Assembly: GCA_003331105.1 (NCBI GenBank)
Contig: QEND01000001.1
Coordinates: 186,001-250,000 of the forward strand
Source: Candidatus Tokpelaia sp. JSC161
GTDB lineage: Bacteria; Pseudomonadota; Alphaproteobacteria; Rhizobiales; Rhizobiaceae
DNA: 64,000 nt
Reading direction: 5' to 3'
Shown here: one piece after another, positions 1 to 8,727 of the stretch
How positions within the stretch are numbered: the stretch's first letter is position 1
How the letters are laid out: every line of letters starts with the position of its first letter
The notes under the pieces: model-generated
What the model saw: the letters and a program-made list of their open reading frames with translations, nothing else
Databases searched by the model: none
What the model was told of the DNA's origin: nothing
Made by a program: the position numbers and the translations under genes

Positions 1-328
1 AAATATCTGGAGACATAGCATTCAAGGTTATAGCGGTATCAATGAGTGTTTCACCTTTTTTGATTGATGAGTTTCCAATCAACATGTTGATAACATTCGC
101 ACCAAGACGTTTACCTGCGATTTCGAAAGAGGATTGAGTTCGTGTTGATGCTTCAAAGAAAAGATTGACTTGTGTTTTCCCATGTAGAAGCGATTTTTTG
201 TGTTTGTGTGAAAACGCTACGGTAGCATCAGCTCTGTCGAGAAGTGCTAGAATGGTAGTTTTGCTAAGATCCTTTATACCTAAAAGGTGAGGATAGGGCA
301 AGATAGGGAAAGGATTTCTCTTTTTCAT
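1..328 (-). CDS. pyrB: Aspartate carbamoyltransferase catalytic chain, N-terminal part (cut by window edge)
   Basis: Reading leftward from an ATG at 326-328 gives about 109 residues that run off the window. The fragment contains the carbamoyl-phosphate binding loop [13 protein letters not shown] (residues 57-69) followed by [12 protein letters not shown], which are hallmarks of aspartate/ornithine carbamoyltransferases; STRTQSSFE favours PyrB over ArgF. PyrB joins carbamoyl phosphate to aspartate in the cytoplasm, the committed step of pyrimidine synthesis. The next gene on this strand, thiN, ends 95 bases upstream. The C-terminal aspartate-binding domain is not visible, so integrity cannot be judged. 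Confidence 0.88.
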   Translation of the reverse strand, partial: MKKRNPFPILPYPHLLGIKDLSKTTILALLDRADATVAFSHKHKKSLLHGKTQVNLFFEASTRTQSSFEIAGKRLGANVINMLIGNSSIKKGETLIDTAITLNAMSPDI

Positions 329-423
329 ATAAATCTTTGGATAGTGTACAGTGTAGTGTACTCTTAAGAATAGCGGATAGCTTTCACTTTAGCAATGGTT
401 GTATTGATGCGTGAACTTATGAT

Positions 424-1071
424 TTATTGGGGCATCTTCTGTATTTTAGGTCTAGCGAGCAATATTCCTTTACCTTGTTTTAGAACAACAGAAAGGGTTC
501 CTTGGACTTGATTGGAAAGAGTCCAAGAAGAACCGAAATCAAGCAATTCTTTATACAAAGACCATTTTGCTCCATTAATTGATAAATTTTTCATTTTTGA
601 GAATGCTACTATACTGAATGGAATGTTATCTGAAAAATCGAAGGTATGATGGCCAGCTGTTAAAGGCCATCCCTCTTCATATCCACTTGTTAATAATGTT
701 GGAATACCTTTTAAGGCAAGTTTAATTGCTATTGTCATGTGATAAAGAACATGATCTGTTCTTTTTCCACCGAATGCACCGCATAGTACGAGATGCTCGG
801 CTCCTCTTTCTAAAGCTGCATTGACAGCAATTTCACCGTCTGTTTTGTCTTTATCGGGTGGAAATGAAATTTTAGGGATATTTGAATAATTTTTGAGTAT
901 ATTTTTTTGTGTTGAATCGAAGTCTCCGACCCACAATTCTGGTTTTAAATTTAATACAGCTGCATGACGTATGCCATGATCAGCAGCTATGACGCTTGTA
1001 TTAGAAAGTTGTAATTGTAGACGTTTTGTTCCAAGAACGGTTCCTCCTAAAAGAATTGTAAATTTTTTCAT
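424..1071 (-). CDS. thiN: Thiamine pyrophosphokinase
   Basis: The 215-residue protein matches thiamine pyrophosphokinases, which transfer pyrophosphate from ATP to thiamine to make the coenzyme TPP. Visible family signatures are the N-terminal ILLGGTVLG, AADHG (29-33), VGDFDS (48-53), the acidic metal/ATP site DKDKTDGE (73-80) and GGKRTDH (101-107). Length is normal for the single-domain bacterial enzyme with its C-terminal beta-sandwich. It lies between pyrB and sspB on the same strand, with short gaps that allow cotranscription. Having this salvage enzyme implies use of free thiamine, probably imported. No thi-box riboswitch was seen upstream. Confidence 0.88.
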   Translation of the reverse strand: MKKFTILLGGTVLGTKRLQLQLSNTSVIAADHGIRHAAVLNLKPELWVGDFDSTQKNILKNYSNIPKISFPPDKDKTDGEIAVNAALERGAEHLVLCGAFGGKRTDHVLYHMTIAIKLALKGIPTLLTSGYEEGWPLTAGHHTFDFSDNIPFSIVAFSKMKNLSINGAKWSLYKELLDFGSSWTLSNQVQGTLSVVLKQGKGILLARPKIQKMPQ

Positions 1072-1104
1072 AATTGCTAAACTATGTGAGGTGTTCCAGG
1101 TTAA

Positions 1105-1605
1105 TTATTTTTTACGAAAAGCATCGAGCAAGACAATATCAGCGGGAGTTTTGTTTGAATTAGAGGATTCATTCTCTTTAGCTTTTTGGATTACTTTTAA
1201 TTCTGGGCTTTCTTTGATTCTTTCCATTTGTTTATGATATTCAACATGTTTGTGTTTTTTGAAAGAAGCTTCAAACGAAGCAATTGGATCATAAAATCCT
1301 TGTATGGCAGAAAAAGGAATCGTTAATTTTTCAGGAATATCTCCAAAAGAAAGGGTTACTCTAAAATGTTGTTTTTCTACAGATAAGTCCCAAAATTTGT
1401 GTTGTAATACGATAGTCATTTTATGAGGGTAACGTTCTCTCAGATTGCTTGACATCTGTACGCCGGAAAGGTGAGTCGAGAAAGTGATGAAGAAATGATG
1501 TTCTCCGGGAAGACCTCCTTTTTCTACGTTTTCTAGGACTTTACGGATTACATCACGTAATGCGTCCTGAACGAGTTGTTCATAACAAATTATGTTTTGA
1601 GCCAT
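1105..1605 (-). CDS. sspB: SspB-type ClpXP adaptor protein
   Basis: The 166-residue protein has the alphaproteobacterial SspB core (residues about 1-125, with HFFITFSTHLSGVQMS and ALRDVIRKVLENV) and a charged linker. It ends in VLLDAFRKK, which fits the C-terminal ClpX-binding tail of this family. SspB captures ssrA-tagged polypeptides and delivers them to the ClpXP protease in the cytoplasm. The gene directly follows the tmRNA gene on the same strand, so the tag-maker and the tag-reader are neighbours. The start ATG at 1603-1605 gives the expected N-terminus. Confidence 0.87.
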   Translation of the reverse strand: MAQNIICYEQLVQDALRDVIRKVLENVEKGGLPGEHHFFITFSTHLSGVQMSSNLRERYPHKMTIVLQHKFWDLSVEKQHFRVTLSFGDIPEKLTIPFSAIQGFYDPIASFEASFKKHKHVEYHKQMERIKESPELKVIQKAKENESSNSNKTPADIVLLDAFRKK

Positions 1606-1671
1606 TGCTTCCCCTGAAAATTTTTACTTTAGGCATTGTTAAGATAAAAGCAATAGTGCAATAACAAGCAA

Positions 1672-1711
1672 TAAAAAAAAATAATGAAGGCTTCTGTTGC
1701 TAGGTGCCTTC
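1672..1711 (-). terminator. Rho-independent terminator of the tmRNA gene
   Basis: On the minus strand, GAAGGC and GCCTTC form a six-pair stem around a 14-base loop. After a short ATTAT linker comes a run of eight to nine T residues. It lies exactly at the 3' end of the tmRNA coding piece, and its stem is probably also the last helix of the mature RNA. Confidence 0.7.
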
Positions 1712-1978
1712 AAACCCCGCTTGCTTTTTGCGAGAAAACAAGACTTAAATTGAAGCAAGCTATGCCATTATGCAGCGATGCGTGCTTCCGCGTAGTTGTC
1801 GTTTGCAACTATTAAAACAGCCCGATAACGGTGGTACTATACCGGGTAAAAGAGCGATCTTTGAACTTCTTGTCGATCCTATTTCGCCCCCATTGTTTTC
1901 TTTGGTGGAGGCGCCGGGCACTGCCCCCGGGTCCAATAAGTCTATTACACCGTCAATTTATTACCATAGCTAATAGAG
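1686..1978 (-). ncRNA. ssrA: tmRNA, two-piece (circularly permuted) alphaproteobacterial form
   Basis: Read leftward, the gene starts with the acceptor piece, which ends in a T-arm and CGCCTCCACCA with CCA at 1903-1905. After a processed spacer of about 11 bases, the coding piece begins near 1891 with GGGGGCGAAATAGGATCGAC, the counterpart of the 5' end of standard tmRNAs. The resume codon and tag lie at 1768-1806 and encode ANDNYAEARIAA followed by TAA, a typical alphaproteobacterial degradation tag ending in AA. This order (3' half first) is the permuted two-piece tmRNA known from this class. tmRNA rescues stalled ribosomes and tags the nascent chain for ClpXP. Exact processed ends are inferred. 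Confidence 0.94.
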
Positions 1979-1985
1979 CCTTTAC

Positions 1986-2013
1986 ATTATAAATAATTTA
2001 GAATAAATTGCAA
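1986..2013 (-). promoter_or_regulatory. Sigma-70-type promoter of the tmRNA gene
   Basis: On the minus strand, TTGCAA (2008-2013) and a perfect TATAAT (1986-1991) are separated by 16 bases. A start about seven bases downstream would fall near 1979, just upstream of the tmRNA acceptor piece. This is among the clearest promoters in the window, as expected for a highly expressed stable RNA. Confidence 0.7.
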
Positions 2014-2047
2014 GGAAATATTGCTTTTTTTGGTTTTTAGTTAGTTT

Positions 2048-2842
2048 ATGAAAATTTATATTGATCTTCTGTTACATATTTTAAAAAGTGGAGAGAATCG
2101 ACAGGATAGGACAGGTGTCGGGGTTCGTTCTATTTTTGGTTATCAAATGCGTTTTAATTTAGGAGAAGGGTTTCCTCTGTTAACAACTAAGAAATTGCAT
2201 ATACGTTCTATTATTTATGAACTTATATGGTTTCTGAAAGGTAGTACTAATATTGGATGGCTTAAGAGACATGGAGTCTCTATTTGGGATGAATGGGCTG
2301 ATGAAAATGGTGATTTGGGCCCTATTTATGGTCATCAGTGGTGTTCGTGGCCTGTCGGAGATGGTCGTACTGTTAACCAACTTAGTAATGTAATAGGATT
2401 GATTAAAGAAGAAGCAACATCTCGTCGTTTAGTTGTTTCAGCTTGGAATGTTGCTTCACTCCATGAAATGGCATTAGCTCCTTGCCATTGTCTTTTTCAG
2501 TTTTATGTATCCAAGGGATATTTATCTTGTCAGCTTTATCAGCGGTCGGCAGATGTCTTTCTTGGTATGCCTTTTAATATTGCTTCTTATGCTTTGCTCA
2601 CAATGATGGTTGCACAGGTTTGTGGATTAAAGGCCGGGGAATTTATTCATACACTTGGAGATGTGCATTTATATGTGAATCATTTTGATCAAGTTTATGA
2701 ACAGCTGTTACGTCAGCCAGGTCCTTTACCTACAATGAAAATTAATAAAAGGGTTAATGATATTTTTTCATTCCGTTTTGAGGATTTTACTTTAGAGAAA
2801 TATATAGCAGCACCGAATATTAAGGCAGAAGTTGCTGTATGA
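2048..2842 (+). CDS. thyA: Thymidylate synthase
   Basis: The 264-residue length equals the E. coli enzyme, and key residues fall at the same positions: Arg21 in DRTG, the nucleophile Cys146 in APCHC, QRSAD around Arg166, and Asn177. ThyA methylates dUMP to dTMP using methylene-tetrahydrofolate, producing dihydrofolate. The next gene, folA, regenerates tetrahydrofolate. The two overlap or abut (thyA stop TGA at 2840-2842, folA start at 2849), so translational coupling is likely. The protein looks complete. Confidence 0.97.
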   Translation: MKIYIDLLLHILKSGENRQDRTGVGVRSIFGYQMRFNLGEGFPLLTTKKLHIRSIIYELIWFLKGSTNIGWLKRHGVSIWDEWADENGDLGPIYGHQWCSWPVGDGRTVNQLSNVIGLIKEEATSRRLVVSAWNVASLHEMALAPCHCLFQFYVSKGYLSCQLYQRSADVFLGMPFNIASYALLTMMVAQVCGLKAGEFIHTLGDVHLYVNHFDQVYEQLLRQPGPLPTMKINKRVNDIFSFRFEDFTLEKYIAAPNIKAEVAV

Positions 2843-2848
2843 GTGTAT

Positions 2849-3367
2849 ATGAGTGTAGATTATATTATAATTTCTGCTGTTGCAAAGAATCGTGTGATTG
2901 GTAAGAATAATGCCATGCCATGGTATCTTCCAACAGATTTGAAACGTTTTAAAATGCTGACATTAAATAGGCCATTAATTATGGGCCGTAAAACATGGGA
3001 ATCTCTTAAATTTCCTTTGCCTGATCGTTTAAATATTGTAATGACATGTGATAAGTCTTTTAGAGCGCAAGGGGGAATAGTTGTTCATTCTCTTCTAGAA
3101 GGATGTAAAATTGCAGAGAAAGAAGCTATAAAAAATCATATTGATGAAATATTCATTATTGGTGGAAGTCAAATTTTTAGGCAAGCTTTGCCTATTGTGA
3201 GTAGAATATATATGACGGAAATTATTGTACCTGTTGAGGGAGATGTCTTCTTTCCGTATTTGAATTATGCTGATTGGTTTGTGGTTTCATCTGAGAGAAT
3301 CTTAAGAGATCAGCGGGATACTCATAAGACTCGTTATACTGTGTATAAACGCCTTTCTTTATTTTAG
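2849..3367 (+). CDS. folA: Dihydrofolate reductase
   Basis: The 172-residue protein begins MSVDYIIISAVAKNRVIG and carries the DHFR substrate loop MPWYLPTDLKRFK with the acidic catalytic Asp30, then the NADPH-binding stretch LIMGRKTWES. It reduces dihydrofolate to tetrahydrofolate with NADPH. The ATG at 2849 is preferred over an in-frame GTG at 2843, because it gives the usual N-terminus and lies six bases after the thyA stop. Coupling to thyA makes functional sense, since ThyA consumes reduced folate. Confidence 0.95.
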   Translation: MSVDYIIISAVAKNRVIGKNNAMPWYLPTDLKRFKMLTLNRPLIMGRKTWESLKFPLPDRLNIVMTCDKSFRAQGGIVVHSLLEGCKIAEKEAIKNHIDEIFIIGGSQIFRQALPIVSRIYMTEIIVPVEGDVFFPYLNYADWFVVSSERILRDQRDTHKTRYTVYKRLSLF

Positions 3368-3441
3368 ATTGAAAAGGATATAAAGTGATTTTTTTAATTT
3401 TGGATAGAAGGCAGGCATGCCAGAAAAAAGAGGTATAATGG

Positions 3442-4479
3442 ATGCCCTGGAGCAGTCAGAATGGTGGCGGGAATGATTATAAGAAACGCTGTGGTCAATC
3501 GTCTGGAGGAAATTCTATACCGCCAGATGTGGATAAAATCCTTAGGAAAGGACAGGATCATCTGAAACAATTTAGTACAGGGAAATTTATTTTTTTTATT
3601 TGCATTATTATGCTTTTTTTCTGGATGTTTCAATGTTGTTATATTGTGCAGCAAAACGAACAGGCTGTAGATTTGTTTTTTGGAAAACCAAATGATCGTT
3701 TTATAACGGAAGGGTTGCATTTTCGTTTGTGGCCAATTGAAACATACAGGAAGGTTTCTCGTACGGAGCAAGCCGTTACTGTAGGTACGCATGAGCGGGA
3801 TGCGCTTATGCTTTCAGGTGATCAGAATATTGTGAATATTAATTTTTCAGTTTACTACTATGTTTCGGATCCAACATCTTATCTTTTTAATCTGAATGAT
3901 CAGCGAGGGACAATTCAGAAAGTTGCCGAGAGTGCTATGCGTGAGGTTGTTGGTCGCCGTCCTGCTGATGATGTTTATAGAGATCAACGCGAGGCTGTAG
4001 CTCTTGAGGTTATGTTAATAATTCAGTCAACTCTTAATAAGTATGGGCTTGGGATTGAAGTTACACGTGTATCTATTACAGAGGCGGCTCCGCCTAGAGA
4101 AGTAGCAGAAGCCTTTAATTCTGTCCAGCAAGCTGAACAGGAACGTAACCGTGCCATTGAGGAAGGGAATCAGGAGAGAGCTCAGAAGCGTGGGCTTGCA
4201 AATGGTCAAGCATCGCATATTCGTGAGGCAGCTGCTGCGTATAAAGCACGTGTTATAGAAGAGGCTAGAGGTGAAGCTCAACGCTTTTCTAGTGTAGAGC
4301 ATGAGGAAAAGATTGCTCCTGATATCACACGTTTTCGTCTTTATCTGGAAGCGATGGAGGGCATGTTTTCTTCTTCTGGTAAGCTCATTTTAGATAAATC
4401 AGCAAGTGGAGTTTTGCCTTATTTGCCTTTGAATGAAATGATAAAGCCTACTGTTCCATCTGTAACTAAAGGAAGCTGA
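3442..4479 (+). CDS. hflK: HflK, FtsH modulator (SPFH family)
   Basis: The 345-residue protein starts with the typical MPWSSQNGGG, rich in Gly and polar residues. One transmembrane segment follows (about 49-69), then an SPFH/band-7 domain (about 73-265) with a long charged helix (VQQAEQERNRAIEEGNQERAQ region). HflK and HflC form a membrane complex that surrounds and restrains the FtsH protease. AAGAGG at 3428-3433 is a good ribosome binding site eight bases before the start. hflC follows one base after the stop. FtsH itself is encoded at about 21.8 kb. No DegP-type gene follows hflC as it does in many rhizobia. Confidence 0.93.
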   Translation: MPWSSQNGGGNDYKKRCGQSSGGNSIPPDVDKILRKGQDHLKQFSTGKFIFFICIIMLFFWMFQCCYIVQQNEQAVDLFFGKPNDRFITEGLHFRLWPIETYRKVSRTEQAVTVGTHERDALMLSGDQNIVNINFSVYYYVSDPTSYLFNLNDQRGTIQKVAESAMREVVGRRPADDVYRDQREAVALEVMLIIQSTLNKYGLGIEVTRVSITEAAPPREVAEAFNSVQQAEQERNRAIEEGNQERAQKRGLANGQASHIREAAAAYKARVIEEARGEAQRFSSVEHEEKIAPDITRFRLYLEAMEGMFSSSGKLILDKSASGVLPYLPLNEMIKPTVPSVTKGS

Positions 4480-4480
4480 G

Positions 4481-5356
4481 ATGCGCCGTCCGTTTGTCAT
4501 AATTCTTTTTTGGCTTTTTCTTTTGGTTGCAACTAGTGCTTTGTGGATGTCTATTTCTATAGTTTATCCCCGTCAGCATGTTGTTATTAAGCGATTAGGA
4601 CAAATCGTTGCTGTTGAACATGAGCCAGGCATTTATTTTAAATTGCCATTGATTGATGAAACAATTATTGTTGATGATCGTCTGCGTCGTTATGATTTGC
4701 CTACTAAGACGGTGCAGGTGCGAGGTGGTGCTTTTTATGAAGTCGATGCTTTTTTTGTATATCGTATTACTGATGCTCGTCTTTTTTTGCAAAAGGTATC
4801 ATCTGGGGTACCTACTCTTGCAGAGGAAATAAATCTTGCTCCACGCTTTAATGATGCTTTACGTGCTGTTTATGGTCAACGTGAATTCAGTGCGGCTTTG
4901 TCATCAGCGCGTTCTGGAATGATGCATGAAGTGCAGCAGCAGATTGCAACAGATGCAAAATCACTGGGTATTACGGTTTGTGATGTACGTATTCGCAAAA
5001 CGGACTTAACACAAGCTGTTTCGCAGCGTACTTTTGAGCGAATGAAGCAAGAACGTTATGCTGTAGCAGAACAATTAAGAGCTAGAGGAGCTGAAGAGAA
5101 AAACAGGATTATTGCTAAAGCGAGTCGTGAGTATGAAGAAATCGTAGCGGGAGCAAATCGTGATTCTGCTATTTTACATGGTGAAGGTGAAGCAGAGCGA
5201 ATTCATATTTTACGTGAAGCAGTGGGATCCGATCCAGAGTTTTATGCTTTTTGGCGTTCTATGGATGCTTATAAGAAAATGAAAGATCTGCCAATGGTGC
5301 TATCTCCTGATTCTCTGTTTTTTCAATATCTACGATCTCCTAGAAAAGTGGATTAG
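4481..5356 (+). CDS. hflC: HflC, FtsH modulator (SPFH family)
   Basis: The 291-residue partner of HflK has an N-terminal transmembrane helix (about 5-28), an SPFH domain, and a basic/acidic helix near residues 180-235 ending in ILHGEGEAERIHILREA. The stop of hflK and the start of hflC are one base apart, and the ribosome binding sequence (GGAAGCTGAG) overlaps the hflK end, so the pair is translationally coupled. With HflK it assembles a large periplasmic-side cage around FtsH in the inner membrane. The protein is full length with no defects seen. Confidence 0.93.
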   Translation: MRRPFVIILFWLFLLVATSALWMSISIVYPRQHVVIKRLGQIVAVEHEPGIYFKLPLIDETIIVDDRLRRYDLPTKTVQVRGGAFYEVDAFFVYRITDARLFLQKVSSGVPTLAEEINLAPRFNDALRAVYGQREFSAALSSARSGMMHEVQQQIATDAKSLGITVCDVRIRKTDLTQAVSQRTFERMKQERYAVAEQLRARGAEEKNRIIAKASREYEEIVAGANRDSAILHGEGEAERIHILREAVGSDPEFYAFWRSMDAYKKMKDLPMVLSPDSLFFQYLRSPRKVD

Positions 5357-5363
5357 ACTGTTT

Positions 5364-6233
5364 TCATGTTGTTCTTAGTTTTTTTCCGAGACGGGCGGCT
5401 AGTTCTTGTATAAATTGCCATGCAACACGCCCAGAACGGTTGCCACGTGTGAGTGACCATTCTAGCGCATCGCGTCGTAATACTTCTATTTTTTCATCTA
5501 AGGCATAATATTTTGCATAATTTTCTACTATTTTCAGATAATCATTTTGGCTGCAGGGATGGAATCCGAGCCATAATCCGAAACGATCGGATAGAGAAGT
5601 TTCTTCTTCAATTTCATCGGAAAGATTAACAGCTCTGAATTGATTATGAATCATATTCCGGGCGATGAGGTGTCTTCTATTAGAGGTTGCATAAAGGATG
5701 ACATTATCGGCTTGACCTTCAATTCCACCATCGAGCACGTTTTTTAGAGATTTATTCGAGGGTTCTTGGCGTTCAAAAGAAAGATCATCACAAAAAAGAA
5801 TAAAACGGTATTGGCTTTTTTTTAATTCATTCATAAGAAGCGGTAATGTTTGAATATCTTCACGGTATATTTCAATGAGTTTTAAAGGGAGATGCTCTTT
5901 GTTTTCTTTATTAATGAAACTGTGGATTGCCTTAATTAATGAAGATTTTCCCATACCACGTGCTCCCCAGAGTAATGCATTATTTGCAGGGAGATTTTTA
6001 GAAAAATTTCTTGTATTTTGAAGAAGAATATTCCGTATGTTATCAATAGTTGTGATCAGACTAATGTCAATACAGTTTACTGTTGTTATAGGTTTTGCTG
6101 TAAGGTTATTTGGATTCCAAATAAAACAATCAGCGGCTTCTGTTTGAATAGGTTGAACGAATCTTGTGAGTGAGCCTGAAAGTATAGAAATGAGATGCTC
6201 TAATTTTTCTATGAGAAGGTCACTTTGTGACAT
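5364..6233 (-). CDS. DUF815-family AAA-type ATPase
   Basis: The 289-residue protein has a Walker A motif GARGMGKS (about 90-97), a Walker B-like stretch RFILFCDDLSFE (about 137-148) and a sensor-like YATSNRRHL. These match the DUF815 ATP-binding family common in proteobacteria, whose biochemical role is not established. An upstream ATG at 6305 would add 24 residues. The ATG at 6233 is preferred, because it has AAAGGGA just upstream and gives the usual MSQSDLLIEKLEHL start. The gene converges on hflC (gap seven bases) and diverges from yajC. Function is unassigned. Confidence 0.78.
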   Translation of the reverse strand: MSQSDLLIEKLEHLISILSGSLTRFVQPIQTEAADCFIWNPNNLTAKPITTVNCIDISLITTIDNIRNILLQNTRNFSKNLPANNALLWGARGMGKSSLIKAIHSFINKENKEHLPLKLIEIYREDIQTLPLLMNELKKSQYRFILFCDDLSFERQEPSNKSLKNVLDGGIEGQADNVILYATSNRRHLIARNMIHNQFRAVNLSDEIEEETSLSDRFGLWLGFHPCSQNDYLKIVENYAKYYALDEKIEVLRRDALEWSLTRGNRSGRVAWQFIQELAARLGKKLRTT

Positions 6234-6326
6234 TGGGATATCCCTTTCATCTTTAGAAGATATTATGTCAGGGAGAAGGAGAATACAAGCTAATAAGATG
6301 CTCATTATTTATTTGAGGAAAAAGAT

Positions 6327-6653
6327 ATGATGTTTATTAAACCGAGTTATGCACAGGGACTGAATACTGGAATATCGGGAGAATTCTCTTTGTTCATTCC
6401 ATTACTCATAATTTTTTTTATTATGTATTTCTTGGTTATTAGACCGCAGCGCCTACAGCTGAAAAAACATAGAGAAAGGATTGATGCAATTCGGAGAGGA
6501 GATCATGTTGTCACAGCTGGCGGTTTGATTGGTCGGGTCACGCGAGTTTATACTGATATAGGGGAATTAGAGATAGAAATTGCAGATGGTGTTCGTGTGC
6601 GTGTGATTCGTAGTACATTAAGCAACATTCGTATGAAAGAAGATAACACTTGA
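6327..6653 (+). CDS. yajC: Preprotein translocase subunit YajC
   Basis: This 108-residue protein has one transmembrane helix (about 20-38) followed by the family signature FLVIRPQRLQLKKHRE and VTAGGLIGRVTRV. YajC joins the SecDF complex that assists protein export at the inner membrane. GAGGAAAAAG upstream gives a good ribosome binding site. In most rhizobia secD/secF follow, but here the next gene, parE, is on the opposite strand, so any secDF genes must lie elsewhere. The protein itself looks complete. Confidence 0.92.
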   Translation: MMFIKPSYAQGLNTGISGEFSLFIPLLIIFFIMYFLVIRPQRLQLKKHRERIDAIRRGDHVVTAGGLIGRVTRVYTDIGELEIEIADGVRVRVIRSTLSNIRMKEDNT

Positions 6654-6677
6654 TATTCAAAGAGTTTTTGATTGTTA

Positions 6678-8678
6678 CTAAAGATCATAAAAAAATACAG
6701 CTTTTTCTTGAATCAAACGAAAGCGAGCGTCGGCTCTGTTTCCCATGAGATTATTGACGGTGGTTTTTGTTTCAGATTCTTCGTCATTGCATATGATTTG
6801 TAGAAGTGTTCGTTTTTCAGGTGACATTGTTGTTTCTTTTAATTGTTCAGCGCGCATTTCTCCAAGACCTTTAAAACGACGGATTTCTATTTTACTGCGT
6901 TTATTAAATTGCATTTTTAATAATTCATTTTTGTGTAGATCATCACGGGCATAGGCAATTTTACCACTTTGGCTGAGACGGTAGAGTGGTGGAACAGCTA
7001 GGTAGAGATGGCCATTACGGATAAGATCTGGGATTTCTTGATAAAAAAATGTTATGAGTAAGGAAGCAATATGAGCTCCGTCTACATCGGCATCCGTCAT
7101 GATTATGATTCTTTCATAACGAAGGTCATCTTCATGATATTTTGTGTTTAGTTTACAACCGAGAGCGTGTATAATATCAGCTATTTGCTGATTTGCAGTC
7201 AATTTCTCTCTTCCAGCACTGGCTACATTGAGAATTTTGCCACGGAGTGGTAAAATGGCTTGTGTTATACGGTTACGTGCTTGTTTTGCCGAACCACCTG
7301 CTGAATCGCCCTCTACAATAAAGAGTTCTGTTCCTTGAGCCGTTTTTTTTGTACAATCGGCTAATTTTCCTGGTAAACGAAGTTTACGCGTTTGGGTTTT
7401 TCGATGATGACTTTCTTTCCGGCGGGATAATCTTTCTTCAGCGTGTTTAATAATCGATTCTAAAAGTTTGTTTGCTTCCTGTGGAGATGAGGTTAACCAA
7501 TGATCAAATGGATCTCGTATAGCGTTTTCAACAAGGCGTTGTATTTCTGCACTTGCAAGACGGGTTTTTGTCTGACCGCTAAATTCTGGTTCATTCATGA
7601 AAATAGATAGCATGGCAACGGCAGATATCATGACATCATCTGTTGTGATCATTAAAGCGCGTTTATTGCCGATAAGTTCTCCATAGCCTTTAAGTCCTTT
7701 GGTTAAGGCTTGTTTGAGCCCTGTTTCATGGGTTCCTCCTTCTTTCGTAGCTATGGTATTACAGTAGGATTGAAGAGATCCATCGCGATCATGCCATGCT
7801 ACGGCCCATTCTATCGGATTGTCATAATTTTTTTTTATTTTTCCATCAAAGATATTTTTTGTTATGCAATTCTTTTTTCCAAGGGAGACAATTAAAAATT
7901 CTTTTAAACCACCTGGGTATCGAAATATAGCTTTTTTAGGAATGTTTTCATATTTCTGATTTTGATATGTATGATAATTCCAGCGAATTTCAACTCCGCT
8001 GAAGAGATAAGCTTTAGATTCTGCGATGTGATACAGACGTTTGACATCAAATGTTGTGTTGGTTCCAAAAATATCTGGATCAGGATGAAAGCGTATTTTT
8101 GTGCCACGTCTATTGTAAATTTCGCCAAGATCTTCAATATCGCTTTGTGGTATTCCGCGTGAAAATTTTTGTCGGTACAGGTGTCTGTCGCGTGCGACTT
8201 CTACTTCTAAATCATCTGATAGGGCATTAACGACAGAAGCTCCAACTCCATGTAGTCCTCCTGATGTTTTGTAGGATTTTCCATCAAATTTTGCTCCAGT
8301 ATGGAGTTGGGTCATAATGACTTCTAGGGTTGATTGATGAGGCATTTGGGGATGATTGCTTACAGGGATACCACGTCCATTATCGCTGATAGTAAGGTAT
8401 CCGTTTTTCTCTAAAGTGACTTCAATCAAAGTAGCATGTCCGGCAATGACTTCATCCATTGCATTATCGAGAACCTCAGCGAAAAGATGATGCATTGCAT
8501 TGGCATCTGTGCCGCCGATATACATCCCAGGACGGAGTCGAACGGGTTCAAGTCCTTTGAGAATCCGAATTGCGTTTGCATCATATGTGTCGGATTCCAT
8601 GTTATTCAAGCTTTTATTCAAAGCGGAATCGGATGTGGTTTTTCTGCGTTTTGATTGCTGAATTTTTGATTTTTCCAT
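6678..8678 (-). CDS. parE: DNA topoisomerase IV subunit B
   Basis: The protein has the GHKL ATPase signature (EVLDNAMDE near residues 68-76, DNGRGIP, GLHGVGASVVNAL). It also has the TOPRIM motifs EGDSAGGSAKQ and TDADVDGAHI, and a C-terminal FKGLGEM. The start of the ATPase domain, LRPGMYIGGTDANAMHHLF, is ParE-like rather than GyrB-like. ParE with ParC decatenates daughter chromosomes. The frame is open up to 8786, but the ATG at 8678 is preferred, because the earlier start would overlap lipB and adds an atypical hydrophobic tail. This gives 666 residues, the normal size. Confidence 0.92.
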   Translation of the reverse strand: MEKSKIQQSKRRKTTSDSALNKSLNNMESDTYDANAIRILKGLEPVRLRPGMYIGGTDANAMHHLFAEVLDNAMDEVIAGHATLIEVTLEKNGYLTISDNGRGIPVSNHPQMPHQSTLEVIMTQLHTGAKFDGKSYKTSGGLHGVGASVVNALSDDLEVEVARDRHLYRQKFSRGIPQSDIEDLGEIYNRRGTKIRFHPDPDIFGTNTTFDVKRLYHIAESKAYLFSGVEIRWNYHTYQNQKYENIPKKAIFRYPGGLKEFLIVSLGKKNCITKNIFDGKIKKNYDNPIEWAVAWHDRDGSLQSYCNTIATKEGGTHETGLKQALTKGLKGYGELIGNKRALMITTDDVMISAVAMLSIFMNEPEFSGQTKTRLASAEIQRLVENAIRDPFDHWLTSSPQEANKLLESIIKHAEERLSRRKESHHRKTQTRKLRLPGKLADCTKKTAQGTELFIVEGDSAGGSAKQARNRITQAILPLRGKILNVASAGREKLTANQQIADIIHALGCKLNTKYHEDDLRYERIIIMTDADVDGAHIASLLITFFYQEIPDLIRNGHLYLAVPPLYRLSQSGKIAYARDDLHKNELLKMQFNKRSKIEIRRFKGLGEMRAEQLKETTMSPEKRTLLQIICNDEESETKTTVNNLMGNRADARFRLIQEKAVFFYDL

Positions 8679-8727
8679 CGGACATATCGTTCTTTTTTTT
8701 AAAGTTTTAAAGGACAAGTGTTTTGTT

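Noticed and set aside
1770..1973. 67-codon rightward frame
   Set aside because: It lies antisense to the tmRNA gene and has no ribosome binding site; the region is fully explained by tmRNA.
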